Source: Ignavibacteriota bacterium (GTDB lineage Bacteria > Bacteroidota > Ignavibacteria > UBA10030 > SZUA-254). From it: DNA of 13,194 nt. Location: positions 1-13,194 of the forward strand of contig JACPVN010000183.1 in the NCBI GenBank assembly GCA_016191715.1. Reading direction: 5' to 3'. Made by a program: the position numbers and the translations under genes. A model generated the notes under the pieces. That model was given only the letters and a program-made list of their open reading frames with translations, was not told where the DNA came from and ran no database searches. Positions 1-9,100 of this stretch are shown in pieces; position 1 is the first letter of the stretch; every line of letters begins with the position of its first letter.

Positions 1-3000
1 AGTACATTTATCGGAAATGAAGGATGGCAGGATGCTTTTACGATGGATATTGATAAAGACGATAATGTATATGTAGCAGGAAGGACAACAGAAGGTGGTA
101 TTCTTACGACCCCGGATGCATTCGACTCAACATTTAATGGTGGAGAAAACGGAGACGAGTTTTTTGTAAAATACGATCCAACCGGTTCTGTGTTATTGTA
201 TGGAACCTATATTGGCGGATTTGCAGACGATTGGTGTCGAACTCTTATCGTAGATTCTACGGGAGATGTTTATGTCGTAGGTCGTTCACCATCTTCTGAT
301 TTTCCAACTACTCCCGGAGCATTCGATGAAACATATAGCGGCAGTTATGATGTTACAATCACAAAATTACATCTCGGCTCATCTGTCGGGTCAATAGAAG
401 GGTTGGTGTTCTATGATAGAAACGGAAACGGGCAGATGGATTCGAGCGAATACGCGCTTCAGAACTGGCCCCTCCGGCTTGCCGATACATTGAACCAACA
501 ACTTCAGATTGTCATGACCAACACCGATGGATACTTCCGATTCAAGGTCGAGGCGGGAAGTTACAAAGTGTCACAAATTTTCAATAACGATTGGGAACAA
601 TCGTATCCACCCGCCCGGTTGAATCCACAGGCGATTCTGTATGATGTGAATGTCAATCCGGGTGATTCGATTACCGGTTTGAATTTCGGGGCTCATCCGC
701 TTGGCGATGAACCCGAACTCGATGTGTATATGTATGCCGGTTATCCTTATCCGTTACGTGAACCATGTTGCGGCGATTCAATTACTTATTTTATTGTCTA
801 TCGAAATATCGGAAACGTGGCGGTTTCAAACGCGAAAATAGAAGTTACCCTCGACGAACAGGTTCTGTATTCAAGTGTATCTTCTGACCCGGACATCGGC
901 GCTCCTCGAATTGATGGAAAAAAAATCCAATGGAATAATATTTCTCTTAATGCTCAGAGCGGGAACCGGAAGATTGTTCTCTACTGTAAACTAGATTGTG
1001 TTCAACCGCCTTCGCCTCAACCCGGACCTCAGGTTATTTCAAAAGTGGAAATCAAACCGCACGGAAATGATTTCAAACACAAACGTACTGCAAATTGTTC
1101 TCATGATCCAAATGACAAACGAGTACAACCGGCAGGATGTACGGCGGCAGGATTCATCAGTCCGGCAGATTCCCTTACTTATACGATTCGTTTTCAAAAT
1201 ACAGGAACCGCACCTGCTTACAGAGTTATCGTTCGGGATACGTTGGATGGAGATTTTGATTTTTCAACCGTCAAACCGTTAGGTTCGAGCCATGCTTCTG
1301 TGTTTCAGCGGTTTGGAAATGAATTAGTCTGGACATTCGACCCCATCGAACTTCCCGATAGTTCAACCGATGAACTTGGTAGCCAAGGGTTTCTCACATT
1401 TCAGGTGAAACCACCCGTGGGTGTTCCCGATGGAACTGTCTTTGAAAATCGTGCAGGCATTTATTTTGATAGAAATGCTGTCGTCATGACGAATACAACG
1501 GTTAACACAGTAACATCATCGCCGTTGCCTGTTGCATCTTTTGTTGTTTCTGCAGAAACGGTTCTCGCAGGTTCACCGGTTAATTTCTTTTATAACGGTG
1601 GAAACACCGGGGCTACATATCATTGGGAATTCGGTTATGGCGCTGTGCAGGCAACTTCTGCCGAAGAGAATCCAACAGGAATTATCTATCTCGAAGAAGG
1701 AGAACAATTGGTTTCACTGAATGTTGGTCTCGGTGACTGTATATCGGAACCGGCTGTACAATCAATAGTTGTTGTTGCTCCTCATTATGCGACAGATAGA
1801 ACGATGGTAAATTTCGGACAGACTTCAGGCGGGACAACCAAGACGGATACGGTGATAATTACCAACGATGGTACGGCAACTTTGTACATCCAATCTGTCA
1901 CTTCGACGAATACTCAGTTTTCGGTTCAATCATACCCTGATTCGGTTTTGTCTCAGGGAGATGGAATGTTCATCCTTGCATTTTCTCCGACTGACAGCGG
2001 CTCTCAATCTGGAAATATCATTCTTGTTCACAGTGCGGCAACTTCACCCGATACCGTTGAAGTGCTTGGCATCGGAACGACAACTACCGTCACTTTCAAT
2101 TATAATGCACGATGGAATATTGTTTCCAATCCGCTTGCATCACCGAACGATTCGGTTCAGTATCTCTTTCCTAATGCAATCAACAACCGGGCATTTCGGT
2201 TTGATGGAAATTCCTCTGGTTACATTTCCTCGATGCGACTTGAACAAGGAAGAGGATATTGGGCAAAGTTCGCAACCGGAGGAACATTGCAAGCAATAGG
2301 TTTATCATCCGAACAAGAATCAGTCTCTGTAACATCGAACTGGAATTTGCTTGGTTCACTGAGTGAACCTTTGCCGGTTTCCAAACTGACCGGACTTGGT
2401 ACTTCACTCGCGTCGTTATGCTATGGGTACAATGCAGGGTATTACGTTCTTGACACAATTCTCCCGGGTTCAGGATTCTGGGCAAAGATGTCGGACAGCG
2501 GCACGATTCTGTTGTCGAATAGTTCATCACAAATGAATAAAACTCTTGTTCAACGAATGTCACTTGTATCGAAACTCAATACGTTGACCATAGAAAACAG
2601 CCGGCACGAACGACAGACGCTCTACTTCGGGATGAATCCGGATGACAAGTCAATGGTCAATGAGAACTATTTTGAATTACCTCCGTCGCTTGAAGATGAT
2701 ATGTTCGATGTTCGTTTTCAGACAAATACGTTTGCAGTCTTCGGTGAAGAGAATAGTGAACGAGAAGTTCCCCTTGTCATTCATTCTCAGGAGTCTCCTG
2801 TGACAATTTCCTGGAGTGTATTCAAACAAAGAATGAATGTTTCCCTATTGATAGACGGAAAACAACAGAAACTTACCGCGTCAGGGAAAGTAACTATTCA
2901 AAGCGGTTCATCTGTCCGTTTACAATTCTCTTCAACGAATGAGAGCATTCCTGAAGTGTTTGCATTACATCAGGCATTTCCCAATCCCTTCAACCCGACC

Positions 3001-3231
3001 ACATCCATCGCATTTGATTTGCCGGAGAATGCGCTTGTCTCCGTGAAAATATTTGATGTGTTAGGTCGCGAAGTTGCAATCCTCGCAAATACCGAATCGT
3101 ATGAAGCAGGCAGTCACAAGTTAGCATTTGACGGTTCCGGTTTACCAAGCGGATTATACTTCTATCGCATCTCTGCACAAGGCGAAAAGAATACCTTCGC
3201 GGATGTGAAGAGGATGTTGATGGTGAAATGA
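1..3231 (+). CDS. Large multidomain T9SS-secreted surface protein (5' end outside window)
   Basis: The frame is open to base 1, and its first residues (STFIGNEGWQDAF) already fit an SBBP propeller repeat, so the true start lies upstream; the ATG at 43 is internal. About 1076 residues are visible. Modules by base position: SBBP repeats (1-370, DVYVVGRSPSSDFPTTPGAF); SdrD_B-like domain (390-700, FYDRNGNGQMDSSE); two DUF11-like repeats, the second starting DPNDKRV (705-1520); PKD-like (1530-1770, YHWEFG); HYDIN/ASH-like (1783-2085); duplicated GWNL module (2100-2520, two GYW/GFWAK motifs); TLYFG/FDVRF module (2560-2940); T9SS sorting domain (2960-3228, NPFNPTT, DVLGRE, GLYFYR). The gene ends with tandem TGA TAA stops. 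Known: such sorting domains direct outer-membrane export and surface attachment or release. Inferred: an adhesin-like or structural surface protein; no catalytic motif was seen. Confidence 0.9.
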   Translation, partial: STFIGNEGWQDAFTMDIDKDDNVYVAGRTTEGGILTTPDAFDSTFNGGENGDEFFVKYDPTGSVLLYGTYIGGFADDWCRTLIVDSTGDVYVVGRSPSSDFPTTPGAFDETYSGSYDVTITKLHLGSSVGSIEGLVFYDRNGNGQMDSSEYALQNWPLRLADTLNQQLQIVMTNTDGYFRFKVEAGSYKVSQIFNNDWEQSYPPARLNPQAILYDVNVNPGDSITGLNFGAHPLGDEPELDVYMYAGYPYPLREPCCGDSITYFIVYRNIGNVAVSNAKIEVTLDEQVLYSSVSSDPDIGAPRIDGKKIQWNNISLNAQSGNRKIVLYCKLDCVQPPSPQPGPQVISKVEIKPHGNDFKHKRTANCSHDPNDKRVQPAGCTAAGFISPADSLTYTIRFQNTGTAPAYRVIVRDTLDGDFDFSTVKPLGSSHASVFQRFGNELVWTFDPIELPDSSTDELGSQGFLTFQVKPPVGVPDGTVFENRAGIYFDRNAVVMTNTTVNTVTSSPLPVASFVVSAETVLAGSPVNFFYNGGNTGATYHWEFGYGAVQATSAEENPTGIIYLEEGEQLVSLNVGLGDCISEPAVQSIVVVAPHYATDRTMVNFGQTSGGTTKTDTVIITNDGTATLYIQSVTSTNTQFSVQSYPDSVLSQGDGMFILAFSPTDSGSQSGNIILVHSAATSPDTVEVLGIGTTTTVTFNYNARWNIVSNPLASPNDSVQYLFPNAINNRAFRFDGNSSGYISSMRLEQGRGYWAKFATGGTLQAIGLSSEQESVSVTSNWNLLGSLSEPLPVSKLTGLGTSLASLCYGYNAGYYVLDTILPGSGFWAKMSDSGTILLSNSSSQMNKTLVQRMSLVSKLNTLTIENSRHERQTLYFGMNPDDKSMVNENYFELPPSLEDDMFDVRFQTNTFAVFGEENSEREVPLVIHSQESPVTISWSVFKQRMNVSLLIDGKQQKLTASGKVTIQSGSSVRLQFSSTNESIPEVFALHQAFPNPFNPTTSIAFDLPENALVSVKIFDVLGREVAILANTESYEAGSHKLAFDGSGLPSGLYFYRISAQGEKNTFADVKRMLMVK

Positions 3232-3318
3232 TAAATCATTCACATGAACTCCGCGTTGATATTCGGAACATGAATACATAACTATTGGTAAATTTATTAT
3301 AAAGAAAGAAGTAAAAAA

Positions 3319-6033
3319 ATGAAAACGAAACTTATATCTCTCCTGTTACTCTTTACCTGCTTTGTTGTCGCACAACAGCAGGCGATGATGCCTGCAGCAG
3401 ATAATCAAGAAATGGCATCATTGAATCTATCGGGAAAAGAGAAGAAGGAACAGAAATCAATTCATACTCCTGAAAACCTTTGTCCGGATTGTCTTGAAAC
3501 TACTCTTGGGATAGAAGTTATCCCTGAAGGCAATCCCGGGACAGCACTTTCAAAATTTCCCGGGAATTCAATTTCAGTTTCATATTCTCATGAAGGATGT
3601 TTTGCGTATCAAGATCCTTATTATGAACAAGCTCATTTCAATGTTATTACACATCCAACATTGGTAAATGTATCGGATGCAAATGTTGTCTATCCTCTTT
3701 TTGATATCAATGTTCCTAATAGTCAAGATCCACACTTTCGCGAATGGAGCCAGGCGATGGAATGGGAGACGACATGCTGGAACAATCCTGCGGCGGATGA
3801 ATTTATTATCCCTTGCAATATCATTCCGGGTGAGTATAAACTTAAAATCAAATTTATCATGTCCGGATGTGGCGGGACATTTATTTATTGTCAATATCCT
3901 TTTTACGTTGATGTTTCATGTACAGATGAAACAGGTACTTTATTAACATACGAATATGGCGGAGTCGCCGGCTCGGTAGTTGAACATGAAATGGAGAATC
4001 TTAGAACAGTAATTATCCTCGAGAACAACAGTCCTGTGTTTGAGAATACCACAATAAACTGTGGAACGACACTCGAAATTCAAATAGGAGAAACAACCAC
4101 GTTTGACGTAGTTGCATCAGATGGAGACGTCACCGACGAAGTGACGCTCAGGAGTGGAGTTCTCCCAAGTGGAGCGGTACTTACACCCGAACTTCCGGTT
4201 ACCGGAAATTCTGCCTCGACTACATTTTCCTGGACGCCTTTGTCAGGACAAGAAGGTGATTATTCAATTTCCTTCTCTTCACAGGATAATGCAATATGTC
4301 CGAATATCACTACCTGTACAATTACCATACGAGTCTTGCCGCCTCCACCGCCGTTGAATGTTTGTATCATTAAGTATTTCGACGAGAACCATAATCAATC
4401 ACTTGAGCAGACGGAAGCCGTGATGGAAAATGTTGATTTCGAAATGATTAAAGATGATGTTCCTTTCACTCATTATTCAGGGACTACTAATTCAGAGGGG
4501 AAATTATGTTTCAGTCATTTAGAGCCGGGAACGTATTTTATTCGGGAATTCCTTCCCGATGGTTATACATATTCTTCGCCCGCAACCGGCACAATGACAA
4601 TCACGTTACCCGGAGATGAAGGCGATATCATCTGGCTCAATCAGGCGGCAAACAATAATAATTATTACAGGACGGCAACCTATATGGATTGGGCGACAGG
4701 AGGTATGAATCCAAGAGTTAAAAAATCAGAAAAATGTAAGGCAAAAACTGTACGGTTTAAATTCGTTCTGCAAATCCCGTCAGATGTTAATGGAGTTAAA
4801 ATATCTTTTACCAATATGAGTTCAAGCGGGAGTATTTATAAAGGAACAACCAAGCAGGAGGTGTTAAATACATGGACTAATTCTCGTTCTGCCGTCTATT
4901 TGGGTGTACTAACTCCGGGTGAATATATTCAAATAGATGGAATGGGAAATAGAGGACTGGTCATTAAGGTGGATTATGAATGGCATTCTATTTCAGCAGA
5001 TAAATACCTTACAAAATCAAAAGTCGAAACCTTTCTTGAGAATAAATTATTATTACCGATGCCGAATCTTCATAATATCGGAGAACAACTCTTTGCCCAG
5101 GAAGCTTTCCCTGCGGGATTGAAAATTGGAACCAAAAAATTGACAAATGGTGCTCACTCTGTACACCATATAAAGTATAGTGCTGTGCAAAAATCTCTCT
5201 TTGATAGAGAGCTTTTCCATACCGGTACTCCTCAATGTTTAAGTATGATTAAGAATGGAAAAGAATATTTTTCTAAACAGCATAGATATTTATCACCCAA
5301 AAAACACAGCAACGCTCTTTTCGGAGAACTCCTCGCACTCAAACTTAACATCGCCGCAAGCGACCTCGGAAAATTTCCCGTTGGATTGAAGGAACTGATG
5401 TATGATAATCATAAAACTTCTCCCGGTCCTTTTGATGGAAAGTATATTGGGGAGATTGTCAATCAGGCGGATATTTTCATGACATGTAACGGGGACCCTA
5501 AAGGAACAACTGCTCAGGAATATTACACTGTCATCAAAAATATCAATGAAGCGTTCAACGGACCGATTGATACCATCAGTTGGAATTGTAATAAGGTGGT
5601 GATGACCGGTGTACTACAGTTGAAAGATGTTCCGTATCTCAGAGCAGAACCGGGCGCGATTCCTCCGTTTCAGGAGTTCTCCGGCGATGGCGTTACAGAA
5701 GAATCTCCTTCGTCGTTCAGTATTCACAACTATCCAAATCCCTTCAATCCTACAACAATGATTGCATTTGAATTACCTGAAGATGCGCTTGTTACTCTGA
5801 AAGTGTTCGATGTGCTTGGAAGAGAAATCGCCACGCTTGCTAACAGCGAGCAGTACGAAGCGGGAAGTTATGAACTTGAGTTTGATGCAAGCACACTCGC
5901 TAACGGAATTTATTTCTATCGCATCACAGCACAGAGCGATCCTTCGACGGGTGACGCAGCGCGTCATGGTGCAGAAAGCACTCACTCAGGACAATCGTTC
6001 GTGGATGTGAAGAAGATGCTGTTGGCAAAGTGA
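3319..6033 (+). CDS. Secreted T9SS protein with Ig-like, SdrD_B-like and an unrecognised helical domain
   Basis: This 904-residue protein starts with a signal peptide (MKTKLISLLLLFTCFVVAQ, cleavage probably near AQ-QQ). The leader before the ATG is purine-rich (AAAGAAAGAAG) without a strong Shine-Dalgarno, which is not unusual in Bacteroidota relatives. Residues about 30-230 form a Cys-containing region I do not recognise. Residues about 238-341 are Ig/cadherin-like (FDVVASDGDVTDEV, FSWTP). Residues about 347-440 are SdrD_B-like (YFDENHNQSLEQTE, GTYFIREFLPDGY). Residues about 470-780 are unrecognised and include a helical stretch (FGELLALKLNIAASDLGKFPVG). Residues about 800-904 are a T9SS sorting domain ending KKMLLAK. 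That domain carries about 16 extra residues compared with the upstream gene, encoded by a palindromic repeat. The gene lies 87 bp after the previous one on the same strand; I see no convincing promoter or terminator between them, so co-transcription is possible. Function unknown. Confidence 0.9.
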   Translation: MKTKLISLLLLFTCFVVAQQQAMMPAADNQEMASLNLSGKEKKEQKSIHTPENLCPDCLETTLGIEVIPEGNPGTALSKFPGNSISVSYSHEGCFAYQDPYYEQAHFNVITHPTLVNVSDANVVYPLFDINVPNSQDPHFREWSQAMEWETTCWNNPAADEFIIPCNIIPGEYKLKIKFIMSGCGGTFIYCQYPFYVDVSCTDETGTLLTYEYGGVAGSVVEHEMENLRTVIILENNSPVFENTTINCGTTLEIQIGETTTFDVVASDGDVTDEVTLRSGVLPSGAVLTPELPVTGNSASTTFSWTPLSGQEGDYSISFSSQDNAICPNITTCTITIRVLPPPPPLNVCIIKYFDENHNQSLEQTEAVMENVDFEMIKDDVPFTHYSGTTNSEGKLCFSHLEPGTYFIREFLPDGYTYSSPATGTMTITLPGDEGDIIWLNQAANNNNYYRTATYMDWATGGMNPRVKKSEKCKAKTVRFKFVLQIPSDVNGVKISFTNMSSSGSIYKGTTKQEVLNTWTNSRSAVYLGVLTPGEYIQIDGMGNRGLVIKVDYEWHSISADKYLTKSKVETFLENKLLLPMPNLHNIGEQLFAQEAFPAGLKIGTKKLTNGAHSVHHIKYSAVQKSLFDRELFHTGTPQCLSMIKNGKEYFSKQHRYLSPKKHSNALFGELLALKLNIAASDLGKFPVGLKELMYDNHKTSPGPFDGKYIGEIVNQADIFMTCNGDPKGTTAQEYYTVIKNINEAFNGPIDTISWNCNKVVMTGVLQLKDVPYLRAEPGAIPPFQEFSGDGVTEESPSSFSIHNYPNPFNPTTMIAFELPEDALVTLKVFDVLGREIATLANSEQYEAGSYELEFDASTLANGIYFYRITAQSDPSTGDAARHGAESTHSGQSFVDVKKMLLAK
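5940..5991 (+). repeat. Palindromic repeat element inserted in frame in the T9SS sorting domain
   Basis: The 52-bp segment begins TCCTTCGAC and ends CACTCACTCAGGA, so its ends are short inverted repeats (TCCT/AGGA). It contains a perfect hairpin, TGACGC-AGC-GCGTCA (5952-5966). The sorting domain of the preceding gene has only five residues between its AQ and FADVK motifs, whereas this one has 21 between AQ and FVDVK. The extra length is about 48 bp and keeps the frame. From memory, the TCCTTCGAC...CTCAGGAC pattern resembles a short palindrome widespread in related genomes; I could not search for it. Confidence 0.6.
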
Positions 6034-6058
6034 TGTAAAACCTAAACATCAACAAACG

Positions 6059-6092
6059 AAAAAGGCGCCCCGAAAATCCGGGACGCCTTTTT
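6059..6092. terminator. Bidirectional intrinsic terminator between convergent genes
   Basis: The arms AAAAAGGCG (6059-6067) and CGCCTTTTT (6084-6092) pair perfectly. After one C/A mismatch the stem continues with CCCG/CGGG around an AAAATC loop. The A tract on one side and T tract on the other let it work on both strands. It sits 26 bp after the stop of the left gene and 30 bp from the stop of the right gene. Confidence 0.93.
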
Positions 6093-6121
6093 GCTTGTTC
6101 TCTGTTCTTTTGAGAGGAGGG

Positions 6122-9100
6122 TTACCTTATCAGCGTCATTTTTTTCATCGCTGAAAACTCTTGTCCGGATGTTTCTTGAACTGTTACACGATAGAAATAG
6201 ATTCCGCTTGTCAGATACGATGCGTCGAACGGAACCGAATATTCTCCTGCTTCCATTCCAACATTGTTCATGAGCGTTGTTATTTCCTGACCAAGCAGGT
6301 TATAAACTTTCAATGTAACTAATCCGAAATTGGCAATCCGAAATCCGAAATTCGTTGTCGGGTTGAACGGATTCGGATAGTTCTGGTGCAGGGAGAATTC
6401 TTGTGGAGTTGTTTGTCCCTGGACACCGAGAACTAACCGTGTTGTTCCGCCACTAACATTATTCAATACTAATTTCTTGTTGCCGTTTGATGTTGCAACC
6501 GGTTTTCCGTTTTCATTTTTCAATGAGTACGTGAAACCTGCTTCGTTTATGTTCCATTCAATCGAAACCGGCGCTTTCAGTGCATTCAAAGTAATTGCAA
6601 ATTCTTTCATTGTTGACAACTTGGAAGAATGAACTTCTGCAAATCGGTTAGAAGCAAAACGAACATCGAATGCATCGGTCGGAGGAACCGGCGGCATTTG
6701 CGTCATCGTCGCATCAGCATTGTTCAAAGAACTGCCGAAGTAGAGTGTGCCGGAGTTTCCATCAGCATCTCGGAACGTGAGCGAATTATTTTTTGCAAAT
6801 GATGACGATATTGCACCGAATGATTTCGGAGTTGCTGATACACCATTCATCGTCACTGTTCCGTTTGCTGATGCGTACACCCAATATCCTTTTCCGGGTT
6901 GAATGTACTGTGACATCTGGTAGCCGCGTTGATATTCCCAAATGTTTGCAGAGAGTATTCCTTCCGGCGAAGTGACAAGCGAACTCGTCTCAACCGGATG
7001 AGAAACCGAACCGATTAAATTCCAACCAGCGTTCAGCGACACTATTTCGTTAGCACGTTCCGTTCCGCCGACCTGCATAATTGCTGTGAGGGGGAATTTC
7101 ACCCAATAACCGGTTCCGTTCACAAGCGATTCCGTTGATTGATATCCCGCAACCGAAGTGAAGTGGAACGCAGCAGAATTAGCGTCGGGGAACACCGCAG
7201 TCCGCTGCGCATCCACTACCGTCACGGGAAGTGACACTAAATTCCAACCACGTTGTATGCTCATAATACCGAGCGCATTTCCCGTGCCGTCGCTCATCAA
7301 GGCATTTACGGTTGAGATGGTTGGAACATTGTTTTGATACGAAACCTGTGTTTGTAATTGAACCGAATTCAATCCCGGTTTCTGGAATGTTACGTTGTAC
7401 GTTCCGGGGGCGATGCCGGTCGTGTTATACGAACCGCTATTGTTGGTGATACCGTTGCTGACAATTTTTCCGGTTTGGACTTCTGAAATCGTTACAAGCA
7501 CACCGCCAACCGAAATTGCCGAAAGTGTTGAATTTGTTTTCCCGAACGCTCCCGCATTCACTTGACCGGCAATCATGTTTAATCCGTCAACTGAATCCTG
7601 AAGAGCGTAAATATCAACTCCGGCGACCGCGGCGCCGAGAACGGTAACGAACGTTGCGCTATCACCGAATGCGGTTCCTCCTGCGAGATTGTAAAATGTG
7701 GGGATGAAATTTCCGACAGGAACTGCAAGAACCGAATAATCGCCATCGGGAATATTACTTAACGTATAATTACCCAGGGAATCGCTGTAGCCCGAAAACA
7801 AATCGTCTCCGGCAAGCGTATCGAAATCGTCATTATGAAATGCGATGACAAAACTGAACACTCCGGTGCTGTCAAATCCGTTGCGGATTGTTCCGGAAAT
7901 TGAACCGGCGGTAACGGCGGTTGTTCCTAACGTGAAATCAATTCCGGTAATGTCGTTATCTTCAAGATGAATATCCTCTGCTTCGAGCGGAGAGGAAACA
8001 TGATTCCAATACTGCGGGGCAAATCCATCGGCAGATGCGCCGACAACGTAATGTCCCTCAGGCATGGTGAAACTGTACAATCCGTTACTGTCGGTTGTTG
8101 TTGATGCAACAACTTCATGTTCGTTACTGTCATCATCAAATTCATCGTCGGAGGAACTATCATCATCGGCAGAGAAGAGAGTTACCGTTGCTCCTGCAAC
8201 CGGAAGAGCCGATTCATCGAGAACCGTTCCCGAAATCTGGTTCGGTGTGTTCGTGCCGGTACTATCTTTATGAACGAGCGAAAAGTTAATGGTAATCGAA
8301 GCGCCTTCTGTTACTAAAATCGGTGTTGCGCCCGCAATGTTTGATGCATTCTCAAACCATTCATCTCTGTAACCACAATCTTCTGCATCGGCTTTCAGGA
8401 AATATGTTGAAGGATTCAAAGTCGGAAATGAATAATTGCCTGAAGAATCGGTATAGACTTTCATGACATACGCGCCGTTTGTCACATCGAATGCTTTTAT
8501 TTTGATGCTGTCTAATCCGAGAGCGTTTTGATCGGTTACTGTACCGAAAATACTTCCCGGTGTGCCGGAGAGAACGAGAAGATGAAATTCCTGTTCTGCT
8601 TCACCTTCCGGTCCTGCGCATGTACGGGCTTTCACTTCGATTTCAAAAACACCCAAGCGGGTTGGAGTCCACTGGATTAATCCTGTTGCCGCATCAATCG
8701 TCATCCCAGTCGGTGCATGTTTTAATGTAAAGCAAACGGTCGAACCAACCGGCGCACCGGCAACCTCTACATCATATTGATACGGTTGGTTGATGAGCGT
8801 TGTGCGGGGAGGAACAGATGTAACATCAAACTCCACCTCGCCGCTATCTTCAGACGAATCAGAAATGAAAACGCTGATAGTGTTCGACGGACCGCTTTCG
8901 ACATTTCCTGAATACAATGCTGTAACAAAATAATTGTACGTTGCACCGAATGTAACATTGAAGTCATCAAATTCTGGTTCCGGTGCGTTCCCGATTACCG
9001 AGAATTCTGAAAGCGAATCACCCTTGCGATAGATATTGTATGATAAGGGACTTGAAGGAGGAGCCGGACTAAACCAATCCAACTCAACCTTTCCATCATC

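Noticed and set aside
2180..2563. 127-codon frame on the minus strand inside the first gene
   Set aside because: It lies wholly antisense to a well-supported domain (GWNL module), has no ribosome-binding site, and its product shows no recognisable motif; it is a shadow frame. The same applies to the other 60-140 codon frames inside the large genes.
3244..3275. Terminator or inverted repeat between the first two genes
   Set aside because: TCCG/CGGA and ATG/CAT pair only with mismatches and no T run follows; a TTGATA/TAACTA promoter reading at 3256-3284 is equally weak.
8064..8317. Three overlapping plus-strand frames opposite the acidic loop
   Set aside because: They arise because the Asp/Ser-rich coding sequence leaves all antisense frames open; no start signals or motifs are present.
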